Assembly: GCA_027676805.1 (NCBI GenBank)
Contig: JAQENU010000003.1
Span: forward strand, 102,815-166,814
Direction of reading: 5' to 3'
DNA length: 64,000 bases
Source: Coprobacillaceae bacterium UN01-12pH3A
GTDB taxonomy: Bacteria; Bacillota_I; Bacilli_A; Erysipelotrichales; Coprobacillaceae
The notes under the pieces are model-generated. The model was not told the origin of the DNA. It did no database searches and saw nothing but the letters and a program-made list of their open reading frames with translations. Shown here piece after piece: positions 43,513 through 52,111 of this stretch (the stretch's first letter is position 1; each line of letters starts with the position of its first letter). A program made the position numbers and the translations under genes.

Positions 43513-44340
43513 ATGTATAAATTAGTTTTTGCGGACTTAGATGAAACGCTGTTAGCCGATCATCATGTTCCGGCAGTAAACCTGCGGGCAATTAATAAGG
43601 CAAAACACCAAGGGGTTAAAATCATTCCCTGTACCGGACGCGGATACGATATGACAATCGATGTTCTTAAAGAACTGGATCAATATGATCAGACCAGCGA
43701 ATATCTGGTGGGATATAATGGTGCTTTAATCATGGAAACAAAAGGACCTAAAGAATTAATGTTTAATGGTTTAGAATACGAGCTTATGAAACAAATATTT
43801 GAGTATGGCAAAAACTTGGATGTCTGCTTAATGGTCTTTACAACTGAAGGATGCTACTTATTTAATGCTAATGAAGATGAAATTCAAAGAAAGACAAGAC
43901 AAAAATCAAACTTTAAGGTAATGGAAGGCTATGATATTGATTTCTTAAAGGATCAGCGTATTGCTAAAATAAACTATGAAAATACAGACACGGCGTATAT
44001 GGCAAAAATAAAACAAGAAATCGAGCCTTTAGTAGGTGATAAAGTGACAGTCACAGCTTCTTCTTCCCGCTATATCGAATTCAATAAAAAAGGCGTTAAT
44101 AAAGGGGTAGGATTAAAGTGGCTGGCTGATTATTTAGATGTCCCCATTGAGGAAACGATCGGTATTGGCGATAACTACAATGATATTGATATGATCAAAA
44201 CTGCCGGATTAGGAGCGTGCGTTGCCAGTGCTCACCAAGATATTCAGGATATATCGGATTATGTTGCTAAAAGGGATTATGCCGATGGTTCTGTTGCGGA
44301 AGTTATTGAGGAATTTATACTTAAAAATAGTGCTGAATAG
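43513..44340 (+). CDS. Cof-type HAD hydrolase (paralogue 1)
   Basis: A 275-residue Cof-type phosphatase: motif I FADLDETLL, motif II PCTGRGYDM, a VNKGVGLKWLAD block (motif III) and GIGDNYNDIDM (motif IV). The start is the ATG at 43513, where AGAGG lies eight bases upstream; the longest frame starts three codons earlier at a GTG. It is a close paralogue of the convergent neighbour, so an inverted duplication is likely. The stop is inside the shared terminator stem. Substrates are probably small sugar phosphates. Confidence 0.87.
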   Translation: MYKLVFADLDETLLADHHVPAVNLRAINKAKHQGVKIIPCTGRGYDMTIDVLKELDQYDQTSEYLVGYNGALIMETKGPKELMFNGLEYELMKQIFEYGKNLDVCLMVFTTEGCYLFNANEDEIQRKTRQKSNFKVMEGYDIDFLKDQRIAKINYENTDTAYMAKIKQEIEPLVGDKVTVTASSSRYIEFNKKGVNKGVGLKWLADYLDVPIEETIGIGDNYNDIDMIKTAGLGACVASAHQDIQDISDYVAKRDYADGSVAEVIEEFILKNSAE

Positions 44341-44350
44341 CACTATTTTT
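44323..44350. terminator. Shared terminator of the two HAD paralogues
   Basis: A perfect 12-bp stem (AAAAATAGTGCT / AGCACTATTTTT) with a 4-base loop that overlaps both stop codons. Confidence 0.88.
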
Positions 44351-45167
44351 CATTTAGAATGAATTTTTCAATCAATTCTGCCAAAACGCCCTGATTATTA
44401 TCATTTTCACATACATAGTCGCAGGCATCTTTAACATCAGGAACTGAGTTTCCGGCTGCTACACTCAAACCTGCTGCCAGCAGCATTGGCATGTCATTGT
44501 AGTTATCCCCTACCCCAATTGTCTGCTCTATATCACAGCCTAATAATTTAGCGAGCTGTCTTAGTGTATCGCCTTTATTAACGCCTAAACGATTCAATTC
44601 CATATAGCGATTAGAAGAGTAACTAACACTCACAGCATCATCTGTCAATGGGCGCATCTCTTCTTCAAAGCTTTTTAAATAAGGAACGTCCACATTCTGA
44701 TAAAGAACTTTGGCGATAGGTTCATCTCTTAAAAACTCAATAGATTCCCCTTCAATTTCAATAAACGTATTTTTTTGATTATAGAAGCGCTGACGTTCAT
44801 CCTCATTAAGATTATAAACATAAACTTCAGTTGAAGTATATACATGAATACAAACATCTTTCGTTTTACCAAATTCAAATAACTCAGCCGCTTTATCAAA
44901 ATCTAATCCATTAAAGAAGATTAAACGGTTATTCTTATTTTCCGTTAAGGCACAGCCATTAAATGAGATAGAATATTCATTTTCTTTATCATCTAGTCCT
45001 AAATCTTTTAATATAGCTTGAATTGCCATATACCCTCTGCCGGTACATGGAACAAATTTTACCCCTCTTTTTGAGGCTTCGTGAATTGCCTTTTTATTAG
45101 CTTCACAAATTTGGTGATGATCATCTAATAAAGTTTCATCTAAATCACTTGCGATTATTTTATACAT
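44343..45167 (-). CDS. Cof-type HAD hydrolase (paralogue 2)
   Basis: A 274-residue Cof-type phosphatase with SDLDETLLDDHH (motif I), PCTGRGY (motif II), GVNKGDTLRQLAK (motif III) and GVGDNYNDMPM (motif IV). It aligns with the convergent neighbour over its whole length (DLDETLLxDHH, CTGRGY, NEDExQR, IAK, GDNYND). The start is the ATG at 45167 with GGAGG close upstream; the longest frame adds 20 codons. Both genes keep all catalytic motifs. Confidence 0.87.
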   Translation of the reverse strand: MYKIIASDLDETLLDDHHQICEANKKAIHEASKRGVKFVPCTGRGYMAIQAILKDLGLDDKENEYSISFNGCALTENKNNRLIFFNGLDFDKAAELFEFGKTKDVCIHVYTSTEVYVYNLNEDERQRFYNQKNTFIEIEGESIEFLRDEPIAKVLYQNVDVPYLKSFEEEMRPLTDDAVSVSYSSNRYMELNRLGVNKGDTLRQLAKLLGCDIEQTIGVGDNYNDMPMLLAAGLSVAAGNSVPDVKDACDYVCENDNNQGVLAELIEKFILNEK

Positions 45168-45299
45168 ATCTATTCCTCCGTTAATTGTATTGTACATGAT
45201 TTCTAACATGAATAGTGAGAATCTCAAAATTTGAAAAGAAATGTATCTGAATTGTACTTCCCCTATAAATCCGTTAGAATAAAGGAAAGAGGTGATAAG

Positions 45300-45536
45300 A
45301 TGTCTAAAACAATCGATGTCATGACGTTAATGAAAATTAATCAATATCTAAAAGAGGAAAACATAGACTGTATTCTTCATCATGCCAGTGCCTGTGATAA
45401 TCGCTCGCTGCGTATTGAAACACACAGCGATATCAATATAGGAGAACTTTGCGATAAAATAAATACATTTTTAAATCAAAGCTGGCTGCATGTAGAAGCT
45501 GATCCCTATGATTCTTTTCACCTGTTCATAAAATAA
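45300..45536 (+). CDS. Conserved-looking small protein, function unknown
   Basis: A 78-residue soluble protein (start at 45300, GAGGTGAT just upstream; the longest frame is 69 bases longer). It is a mix of helix and strand without a membrane segment or obvious HTH; HHASACDNRSLRIE is the most striking stretch. I do not recognise the family. It is divergent from the HAD paralogue 2 gene and has its own terminator. Regular ribosome-binding site and codon use make it a real gene. Confidence 0.7.
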   Translation: MSKTIDVMTLMKINQYLKEENIDCILHHASACDNRSLRIETHSDINIGELCDKINTFLNQSWLHVEADPYDSFHLFIK

Positions 45537-45539
45537 AGG

Positions 45540-45563
45540 CTCTTATTATTTAATTAATAAGAG
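45540..45563 (+). terminator. Terminator after 78-residue gene
   Basis: A 9-bp stem (CTCTTATTA / TAATAAGAG) followed by TTTTATTTTA. Confidence 0.85.
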
Positions 45564-46135
45564 TTTTATTTTACTTCATCACTTATTTTAATAAAAATGA
45601 TAGCCAAATGAACGAATTCTGTTAATGGCATCGTCCGAATAATGAGATACATGGTTTAAAGAATCCTAAGATTTACATCCAGCTGATTAAATTCATTTTC
45701 CATTTGTTTTTTTGGAAAGTACGGGTCGAGCCATAGTTTTCTTATCAATAGTTTTAAAAACAAAAGTATGTTTGTCTAATGTTTTACCACCACAGCAGTG
45801 ATGCTGTATTAGCTTGTATAGAACTTAACAGTGGAAATACTTATTAAAATAATCATCATTATCTTATTTTCATTGATCCTTTCCTTAAGTAAATACGTCA
45901 ATATTCTTTCTTTTAATATTGACCCATTCCCTAAACAATTATGATTTAGAGGATATTTTACACCCTAAATGCGCATTACAGAATGCTTCACCAGTAAAAA
46001 GATTTAATTCATTTGCTCTCACGATGCTTACAACCTAATATATGTGATTCCATTCCACTATTTAGTTATACTTGTAAATTTATATGAAGTGCATGAATTA
46101 TTTTCCAAACATCTGTTCGTTTAAAATAAATCTAT
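45564..46135. other. Gene-poor region
   Basis: About 570 bases with stops in all frames. Short broken readings on both strands suggest decayed coding sequence, but nothing is recognisable. Confidence 0.4.
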
Positions 46136-46163
46136 TTGGACAAAGTACGATCAATGCTATAAT
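46136..46163 (+). promoter_or_regulatory. Promoter of Nudix gene
   Basis: TTGGAC, 16 bases, TATAAT, about 37 bases before the ATG. Confidence 0.65.
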
Positions 46164-46200
46164 AGGAATAGAAAATAAATAAAAAGTGGGACAGGATAAA

Positions 46201-46665
46201 ATGAATTATGTAGATACAATTAGAAAGAAGATCGGACATGATGATCTGATTTTGGCAGGTTCAAATATTATCATTACCGATTCGTCACATCGAATTCTGC
46301 TTCAGAAAAGATCTAACGGGACATGGGGTCTACTTGGCGGATTAATGGAAATCGGTGAATCCTTGGAAGAAACCGCAATTCGTGAAGTCAAAGAAGAAGC
46401 CCATATAGATATTGCTGAGTTAAAGCTTCTGAATGTTTTTTCCGGACCTCAATACTATTTTACGTTGCCAAATAAGGATCAGATTTATGTCATCACCGCT
46501 TTATTTCATGCCAGAGTGATAAGCGGAACCCTACTGGCTGACGGGGTTGAAAGCTTAGCTTTAGAATATTTTGATTTAGATAATCTGCCGGAAAATATGG
46601 AAGAAGAATATAAAATCTATATTCAATTTTATAAACAGTATATAAAAGAAAACAAGTCAATCTGA
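46201..46665 (+). CDS. Nudix hydrolase
   Basis: A 154-residue enzyme. The Nudix box (GGLMEIGESLEETAIREVKEE) is complete, with the catalytic REVKEE. It cleaves nucleoside diphosphates linked to another group; the substrate is unknown. The start is taken as ATG 46201, with AGGA close by, rather than the GTG five codons earlier. The Shine-Dalgarno is weak. Its stop lies in the terminator shared with the convergent acetyltransferase. Confidence 0.87.
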   Translation: MNYVDTIRKKIGHDDLILAGSNIIITDSSHRILLQKRSNGTWGLLGGLMEIGESLEETAIREVKEEAHIDIAELKLLNVFSGPQYYFTLPNKDQIYVITALFHARVISGTLLADGVESLALEYFDLDNLPENMEEEYKIYIQFYKQYIKENKSI

Positions 46666-46677
46666 TCAGATTGACTT
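46654..46677. terminator. Terminator between Nudix and acetyltransferase genes
   Basis: A perfect 24-bp palindrome with arms AAGTCAATCTGA / TCAGATTGACTT. It overlaps the Nudix stop and can act in both directions. Confidence 0.8.
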
Positions 46678-46683
46678 TTATAT

Positions 46684-47268
46684 TTAAATATTATCACGGA
46701 TAACACGGCAAGGATTGCCATAAGCGACTTTATTTGAAGGAATATCCTTTGTTACCACACTTCCCGCCCCAATAACAACATTATCGCCAATACTAACTCC
46801 CGGCATAATGATGGCTCCGCCGCCGATCCAGACATGATCGCCTATAGTTACCGGAGCAGTCTGCGTTTTACAGAAAGCAAAGGTGCCATCTTCTTTTCTT
46901 TCACCGAAACGTTCTGCTGCACTGGTGGGATGAAAAGCGGTATAAATTTGAACATTGGGTGCAATTAGAGCATAATCTCCAATTATGATCTTATTATCAT
47001 CTAAGAAGGTACAATTCATATTCACTTCACAATTTTCACCAAAATAAATATTTTCGCCATAGTCCACATAGAATGGAGGCGTAATCCAAAGGTTCTGACC
47101 AAATCCGCCTAACAGCTGTTTAAGCAGTTCCGTTTTATTCTCGCTGTCCTTTGAATCACAAAGATTATACTTGCGTACTAAATCCTTGGCTAAATGCCAT
47201 TGTGCCAGCAGTTCTTTATCTCCGCAGTCGTATAATTCACCTGCCAGCATTTTATCTCGTTCTGTCAT
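46684..47268 (-). CDS. Maltose/galactoside O-acetyltransferase-type protein
   Basis: A 194-residue hexapeptide acetyltransferase of the Maa/LacA type. The N-terminal helical part ([21 protein letters not shown]) and the left-handed beta-helix ([16 protein letters not shown], then [20 protein letters not shown] and [15 protein letters not shown]) match the family, with the catalytic histidine in TAFHPT. It probably acetylates a sugar in detoxification or storage. AAAGGAG precedes the ATG. It is the last gene of the ROK operon, 15 bases after the DUF1349 gene. Confidence 0.88.
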   Translation of the reverse strand: MTERDKMLAGELYDCGDKELLAQWHLAKDLVRKYNLCDSKDSENKTELLKQLLGGFGQNLWITPPFYVDYGENIYFGENCEVNMNCTFLDDNKIIIGDYALIAPNVQIYTAFHPTSAAERFGERKEDGTFAFCKTQTAPVTIGDHVWIGGGAIIMPGVSIGDNVVIGAGSVVTKDIPSNKVAYGNPCRVIRDNI

Positions 47269-47283
47269 GTTCGTCTCCTTTAT

Positions 47284-47877
47284 CTATATATGTGTGTCTT
47301 CATTCCATTTTAATGACTGTAAATCCCAATGATCCATGATTGCTTCAAAAGAAGAATCCATTGGACTGCAGGCATAGATTCCTAATTTTAATCCTTTATC
47401 AACAGGCAGATGAAACATTCTCAATTCGTTATATTGTGATCCATCAATGGAGTATTCAATTAAATAATCATGGTCTTTTTTATGCAGGCGATAATAAATC
47501 TCGGATAGGCACGGTTTTAATTCAAAGGCAATCGCCCAATCGGAATAACCGCTGCAAGTAACGACACTGCCTAACATAAGACTATCATTTAACCCAGTTT
47601 CCAAAGATGCTTTTGCCCAGTTTTCTTCATCAAAATAAAGAAATAAACCGGCTTGATCATACAGCTCTTTTCCTTTAAAAGAAACTCGGACATCAAAAGT
47701 AAAGTCCTCCTTATCAATCGGCAGTAAATAGGCATGCCCTGTATTTCTTCGATAGCCGTAGTTAGTCCTTTGCCAAAAATCCGTTTGCGGCTGGGTCATT
47801 AGGCGAATATACTCATCAGAAATATCATACACTTTCGGTGCATTTAACCATTCTCCGTTATAATCTGTGATCTTCAT
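47284..47877 (-). CDS. DUF1349 (concanavalin-like) protein
   Basis: A 197-residue protein. The beta-sandwich pattern of DUF1349 runs from WLNAPKVYDISDEYIRL to SSFEAIMDHWDL, with QTDFWQRTNYGY and QAGLFLYFDEENWAKASLE as the recognisable centre. Members are soluble and often adjoin sugar-catabolic genes. The start has AAGGAG ten bases upstream and overlaps the HAD-HAD gene by 20 bases. A sugar-binding or glycosidase-assisting role is plausible. Confidence 0.82.
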   Translation of the reverse strand: MKITDYNGEWLNAPKVYDISDEYIRLMTQPQTDFWQRTNYGYRRNTGHAYLLPIDKEDFTFDVRVSFKGKELYDQAGLFLYFDEENWAKASLETGLNDSLMLGSVVTCSGYSDWAIAFELKPCLSEIYYRLHKKDHDYLIEYSIDGSQYNELRMFHLPVDKGLKLGIYACSPMDSSFEAIMDHWDLQSLKWNEDTHI

Positions 47878-49330
47878 CTTCTTTTTTCTCCTTATCTAAA
47901 AAGATTGAATTTATAAAACAGGCAACTCCGTTATGCTGATGATCTAAAGTAATGTAGTCCGCATTCTTTTTAGTTTGAGGACTGGCATTTCCCATTGCTA
48001 CCCCAATGCCGGCTTCTTTTATTATTTCCGCATCATTATCGGCGTCACCAAAAGCGATAATTTGTTTTAAAGAAATGTCATTCCACGCTGCAATCTTTTT
48101 CAAGGCAAAACTTTTTGAAAGGTCAGGGTGCATGAATTCATATTCAATTTTTCCTGCCTGAACACTTTTAAATGCTGCACTTTTCAGTTTTTCTCCATGT
48201 GCTTTAATTAAAGGCATATCTTCAGGCTGACTCATCACGATCAATTTACTCTGCGGTGTACGGCAGATTTCATCAAAATCAATAACTTGATAGTCAATGC
48301 CGTCACTAAGAGAAAGACGAACAGCAAGCTCATCTTCTTTCATTACTCCCAGCGTATCATCTAAATAAATCCCAAAATTAACCGGATAGCCATCAAAGTG
48401 ATCTATAATCGTTTTGATGTCCGCCCCATCTATCGTATAATATTTTTCTTCCTTATTTAAACGATAATCTTTAATATGTCCGCCATTTATCCCCAATATA
48501 AAGTCAACAAGATTTTCCGCCTGCCATTGTTTAATCAGTTTTTCTATAGAACATAGAGGTCGTCCACTCGCTAAGCCAAATAAATAGCCGTTTTGTTTGA
48601 GCCGAACTAGAGCTTGTTTTGTCTTCTCAGTCAGCTCCTCTTGATCATTTAAAAGAGTTCCATCGATATCACTGACAATCATTTTTATATTTTCCTTCGA
48701 TGAAAAATCGATCAGCTTCAATAGGTCAATCGGCTGATGAAAAGTAAAGGTAGGATCAACAATCCCTTCATCTGAGACACTGCCCCATAACGCATAGCCA
48801 AAATCTACTCCCGCAGCCTGACAACACAGATAGTCACTCAAAGCATCCCCAATGTAGATAACCTCTTCTTTTTCTACATTTAATCTTTCTAAACATAAAA
48901 GAATTGGTGCAGGGTCTGGTTTATGCAAAGTCGTATCATCTGCCAAAACAGCGGTTTCCATAAATTGATCCAATCCTTTAGATACAACATCAATCTCATA
49001 TTGCTTCTTCGTCTTGGCAGAAACGACTGCCTGTCGCATATACTTATGCACTGTTTCAAGCACTTCTCTGATTCCTAAATAAACGGATGCCCCCTCTTCA
49101 TAATCGTTTACATACTGTACCCATCGGGCATAGGTTTTTTCTTTATCCTTAATATTTAATTCTTCCATCACTTTCATTCCCGGATAAGACGCAAACTTCA
49201 ACACTTGCTCATAAGAATAATCTATACCTAGTTCTTCTTTGATGATTCTCTGCAAAGGAATCATATTCATTTTTAAAGTATCTAATATCGTTCCATCGAT
49301 ATCATAAATAACTGCCTTATATTTTTTCAT
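47858..49330 (-). CDS. Fusion of two HAD phosphatases (PGP-like + Cof-type)
   Basis: A 490-residue protein with two complete HAD domains. Residues 1 to about 210: VIYDIDGTILDTLKM (motif I), VSAKTKK (motif II), KPDPAPILLCL (motif III) and YIGDALSDYLC (motif IV), the subfamily I phosphoglycolate phosphatase/beta-phosphoglucomutase type. Residues about 218-485: MIVSDIDGTLLNDQEE, LASGRPL, LSKSFALKKIAAW and AFGDADNDAEII, the Cof type. Both active sites look intact. It starts with a one-base overlap with the ROK regulator stop. It may act on a phosphosugar. Confidence 0.88.
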   Translation of the reverse strand: MKKYKAVIYDIDGTILDTLKMNMIPLQRIIKEELGIDYSYEQVLKFASYPGMKVMEELNIKDKEKTYARWVQYVNDYEEGASVYLGIREVLETVHKYMRQAVVSAKTKKQYEIDVVSKGLDQFMETAVLADDTTLHKPDPAPILLCLERLNVEKEEVIYIGDALSDYLCCQAAGVDFGYALWGSVSDEGIVDPTFTFHQPIDLLKLIDFSSKENIKMIVSDIDGTLLNDQEELTEKTKQALVRLKQNGYLFGLASGRPLCSIEKLIKQWQAENLVDFILGINGGHIKDYRLNKEEKYYTIDGADIKTIIDHFDGYPVNFGIYLDDTLGVMKEDELAVRLSLSDGIDYQVIDFDEICRTPQSKLIVMSQPEDMPLIKAHGEKLKSAAFKSVQAGKIEYEFMHPDLSKSFALKKIAAWNDISLKQIIAFGDADNDAEIIKEAGIGVAMGNASPQTKKNADYITLDHQHNGVACFINSIFLDKEKKEDEDHRL

Positions 49331-50310
49331 TATTTTTCACCTGCTATCTTTCTAATAAGGTTCATCATTCCTAAATATTCCAGACCATCAAACAGACATT
49401 GATTAGGATTTTCTTCAAGTTCTAAACAATAATCCTGATGGACCCATGACTTAAGCTCTTGTTTTAATAATGGCAAATCCAAAGGAAAAGAAAGTTTGGA
49501 AGATATCATGATTTTTTGAGGATCATTGCTAAGACAAGTAATGACTAATAGATGGGAAATAATCTGATTAAATTCCAATTCATTATGACAAGCTCGTATA
49601 GCCTGGTTAATCGTTTTATCGTGATATGGGATCAACCCCAATTCACCGATAATTCCCTTATATCCATTTAAAATTGTTCCATTCACCATCACTGAACCAC
49701 CCATTCCAAGAGAACTGATATACAAATAAACAAAATTATCGATCGATTCATCATGCTTATAGATCCCTCTCTGCATACATTTAACATCATTCTCAATATA
49801 AATGGGAATCATGATTTGCTGCTGCAGATGCTCGATCCAGTCATTTCTTATATACTGATCCTCATGATCGGTATAATAAATATACCCATTGACAATTCCT
49901 TCTACCGCCATCACAACCGCAGTGGATTTATACTTCTTAATCATGTTTTTTATCTGATTGGAGAGCTGATCAAATGAAGAATACTCTATCTTACTTGATT
50001 CGATAACCTCATATAATCTCATTATTTTACATTCAGCATAATCCTTATGAACAAATAAACATATCAAGCTGAACAAAGCCGGATTTAAAGAAAATCGCAC
50101 AGGACATCTTCCCCCTGTAGATTCATCAACACCAATGCTTTCTACAATGTTATTATCTTCAAATTGTCTTAACATATTACGGACACTGGATTGAGATAAT
50201 TGTGTGTCTTGAACCAAGTCCAGCATGGTTGCATCCTTTTTCATATATAAATGATGAAGCAGTAATTGACTGTTGTTTTGTTTCAAAACAGTATGTGCAT
50301 AGACTTTCAT
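49330..50310 (-). CDS. ROK-family transcriptional regulator
   Basis: A 326-residue regulator. Residues about 12-65 are a MarR-like HTH (LLLHHLYMKKDATMLDLVQDTQLSQSS, NMLRQFEDNNIVES), and the rest is a ROK sugar-kinase-like fold (GYIYYTDHEDQ, YIENDVKCMQRG, LYISSLGMGGSVMVNG, GELGLIPY). The usual ROK metal-binding cysteine cluster is not apparent. It heads a four-gene operon (HAD-HAD fusion, DUF1349, acetyltransferase) and is divergent from a secreted phosphodiesterase-like gene. Two AAGTTAACTT sites in the intergenic region are likely operators. Confidence 0.88.
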   Translation of the reverse strand: MKVYAHTVLKQNNSQLLLHHLYMKKDATMLDLVQDTQLSQSSVRNMLRQFEDNNIVESIGVDESTGGRCPVRFSLNPALFSLICLFVHKDYAECKIMRLYEVIESSKIEYSSFDQLSNQIKNMIKKYKSTAVVMAVEGIVNGYIYYTDHEDQYIRNDWIEHLQQQIMIPIYIENDVKCMQRGIYKHDESIDNFVYLYISSLGMGGSVMVNGTILNGYKGIIGELGLIPYHDKTINQAIRACHNELEFNQIISHLLVITCLSNDPQKIMISSKLSFPLDLPLLKQELKSWVHQDYCLELEENPNQCLFDGLEYLGMMNLIRKIAGEK

Positions 50311-50380
50311 TTTAGTGCCTCCTTACTTTTATTATATTATAACAAAAGTAAACGTCAATCTATTTTTAAAAGAGATAAAA

Positions 50381-50390
50381 AAGTTAACTT
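50381..50390. promoter_or_regulatory. Candidate ROK operator 1
   Basis: AAGTTAACTT palindrome, extended by GATAA ... TTATC, in the ROK/phosphodiesterase intergenic region. Confidence 0.5.
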
Positions 50391-50483
50391 ATCTTTTATT
50401 AAATTTTTTTGAAAAAGAAATTATGTCAATGAATGATGAAAAAAGGACTTTAGTCCAAAATATAATGATGTACATAAAAAGCA

Positions 50484-50512
50484 TTGACTTAAAGTTAACT
50501 TGAAGTGATAAA
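50484..50512 (+). promoter_or_regulatory. Promoter of secreted phosphodiesterase gene with operator 2
   Basis: TTGACT, 17 bases, GATAAA. The spacer contains a second AAGTTAACTT (50492-50501), so binding there would block the polymerase. Confidence 0.6.
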
Positions 50513-50569
50513 GTAATCTCATCAAAAAGGAAGTAAGGGACTTTTTGATAGAAATAGGAGGTAGAGATA

Positions 50570-51520
50570 ATGAAAAAAAAGATGACAAACACATTTATTG
50601 CGTGTGCAATTGTCCTCATTGCGTTTACAGCGACCTTTATTACAAGAGCAAATGCCTGTGGTGAGTGTAAAGTAAATGCTGCTGCGTTTACAGGAAGCAT
50701 TGAGGAAAGACTGCCACAAACCGTTATTCAAAAAATAGTGGAAGATTTTATAAACAGTCCTTTAGCCGCAGGAAAAGAAAGGAAAAAAGTACTGATTCTT
50801 GGATATGATGGATTTCGTGAGGATGGCTTGAATAATTTTGTGGATCCAAAAAACAGTGCTGTTCTGTCGATTATGGATTCCGGTGGCTTGTATCATAGTT
50901 TTGCCGGCGGTTTAATAGATTCTCCGCAGGCAGCCAGTACATCTCCCGGCTGGGGTTCAATCCTTACAGGCGGATGGCATGATTATCATGGGATTTCTGA
51001 TAATGGACTCCCAAAAAAGGATGTTCCCACAATCTTTGAATTCGCAGTTCAAAAAGGATATTCGACTACATTTATTTCTTCATGGGGAGAACATTTTGAA
51101 ACTGTTTATACACAAGACATCCTAAAAGCTCAGTTATTAAATGAACCCACACAATATATTTTGGCAAAAAATGATGAAGACAGCAAAAATCAGGCAATAG
51201 AAGCCATACTGCAAGATTTTGACATCGTTATGGCTATTGCCGAATATACAGATAATGCAGGACATTCCAGTGGTTTTAGCAATGATAATCCATTATACCA
51301 AGATGCTTGTCAGCTTTCTGATCAGTGGGGAAAAGAAATTTTAGATACCGTAGAAAATCGTGAAAATTATTCAAAGGAAGATTGGCTTATTATTATCACA
51401 ACCGATCATGGCGGCTTAGAGCAGCATCATGGCGGGCAAAGTGATGAGGAACGAAATACCTGGTTTGCAGTCAATCAGCCTATAACCATTAATGACGAAT
51501 GGCTAAATTATCATAAATAA
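50570..51520 (+). CDS. Secreted alkaline-phosphatase-superfamily enzyme (phosphodiesterase-like)
   Basis: A 316-residue protein with a signal peptide (helix about 7-25; cleavage or lipidation near ANAC). The catalytic fold belongs to the alkaline phosphatase superfamily: VLILGYDGFREDGLNNF carries the metal-binding Asp, GSILTGGWHDYHG the nucleophile region (Ser/Thr) and IIITTDHGGLEQHHGG the metal-binding Asp-His-Gly-Gly block. Phosphodiesterase or sulfatase action on an extracellular substrate is likely. GAGGTAGAG precedes the ATG. It is divergent from the ROK operon and probably repressed by it. Confidence 0.8.
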   Translation: MKKKMTNTFIACAIVLIAFTATFITRANACGECKVNAAAFTGSIEERLPQTVIQKIVEDFINSPLAAGKERKKVLILGYDGFREDGLNNFVDPKNSAVLSIMDSGGLYHSFAGGLIDSPQAASTSPGWGSILTGGWHDYHGISDNGLPKKDVPTIFEFAVQKGYSTTFISSWGEHFETVYTQDILKAQLLNEPTQYILAKNDEDSKNQAIEAILQDFDIVMAIAEYTDNAGHSSGFSNDNPLYQDACQLSDQWGKEILDTVENRENYSKEDWLIIITTDHGGLEQHHGGQSDEERNTWFAVNQPITINDEWLNYHK

Positions 51521-51522
51521 GT

Positions 51523-51573
51523 AAAAACCTTTGCACGCTTAGCTTTGATAAAGCGAAGTATGCAGAGGTTTTT
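51523..51573 (+). terminator. Terminator after secreted phosphodiesterase
   Basis: A 12-bp stem (AAAACCTTTGCA / TGCAGAGGTTTT, one mismatch) with an inner GCTTT/AAAGC stem, followed by TTTTT. Confidence 0.78.
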
Positions 51574-51837
51574 GTATATAATCCAGATTTATCCTGCCAT
51601 CTTCATACATTTGTTAGCAGACAGCAAGACTATCAAAAATCCTGTTTTTTTAAATTGGGAAGGAAATAGGTGATATTATATTTTAAGACAAAGTTAATTC
51701 CTTATTTCTCCTTTTTAAGTAAAACAGAAACCGGCAGATAAGCAAAAAGTGAGTTATCACTATTATCCATCATGATTTAACGATTTATGAGTATCTTTTT
51801 AAGTGTGATGAGGAAATAAAATAATTAATAGATAAAA
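51574..51837. other. Non-coding stretch
   Basis: About 265 bases with stops in all frames. Nothing recognised. Confidence 0.4.
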
Positions 51838-51864
51838 AATGACATTAGTTTTCCCAATGTCATT
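51838..51864 (-). terminator. Terminator after 72-residue gene
   Basis: A 9-bp stem (AATGACATT / AATGTCATT), followed on the minus strand by TTTTTTATC. Confidence 0.7.
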
Positions 51865-51892
51865 CTTGTTGTGGAATTTTAAATCTAATCTA

Positions 51893-52111
51893 TTAGTCTT
51901 TATATCCCTTTGCGATAGCATCTATCTGCATGAATTCAGATGATAGGTTCAGGCATTTTATACCACATTTCACCACATCTTCATATTGATATTTATCTGG
52001 GGATACTTTCACGTCTTCAATTAACCTAGATAATTGATCGATGCCCAATGAAAATATTTTCTTTGAACCTTCCAATGCATTGATACAAGCGTCCACTTCT
52101 TCTTTGTTCAT
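51893..52111 (-). CDS. Small helical protein, function unknown
   Basis: A 72-residue, probably all-helical soluble protein rich in Asp, Glu and Lys, without membrane segment or HTH. The ATG at 52111 has GAGGTGAT in ideal position; the longest frame adds seven codons. It is followed by a terminator. I do not recognise the family. It is real by ribosome-binding site, terminator and codon use. Confidence 0.65.
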   Translation of the reverse strand: MNKEEVDACINALEGSKKIFSLGIDQLSRLIEDVKVSPDKYQYEDVVKCGIKCLNLSSEFMQIDAIAKGYKD

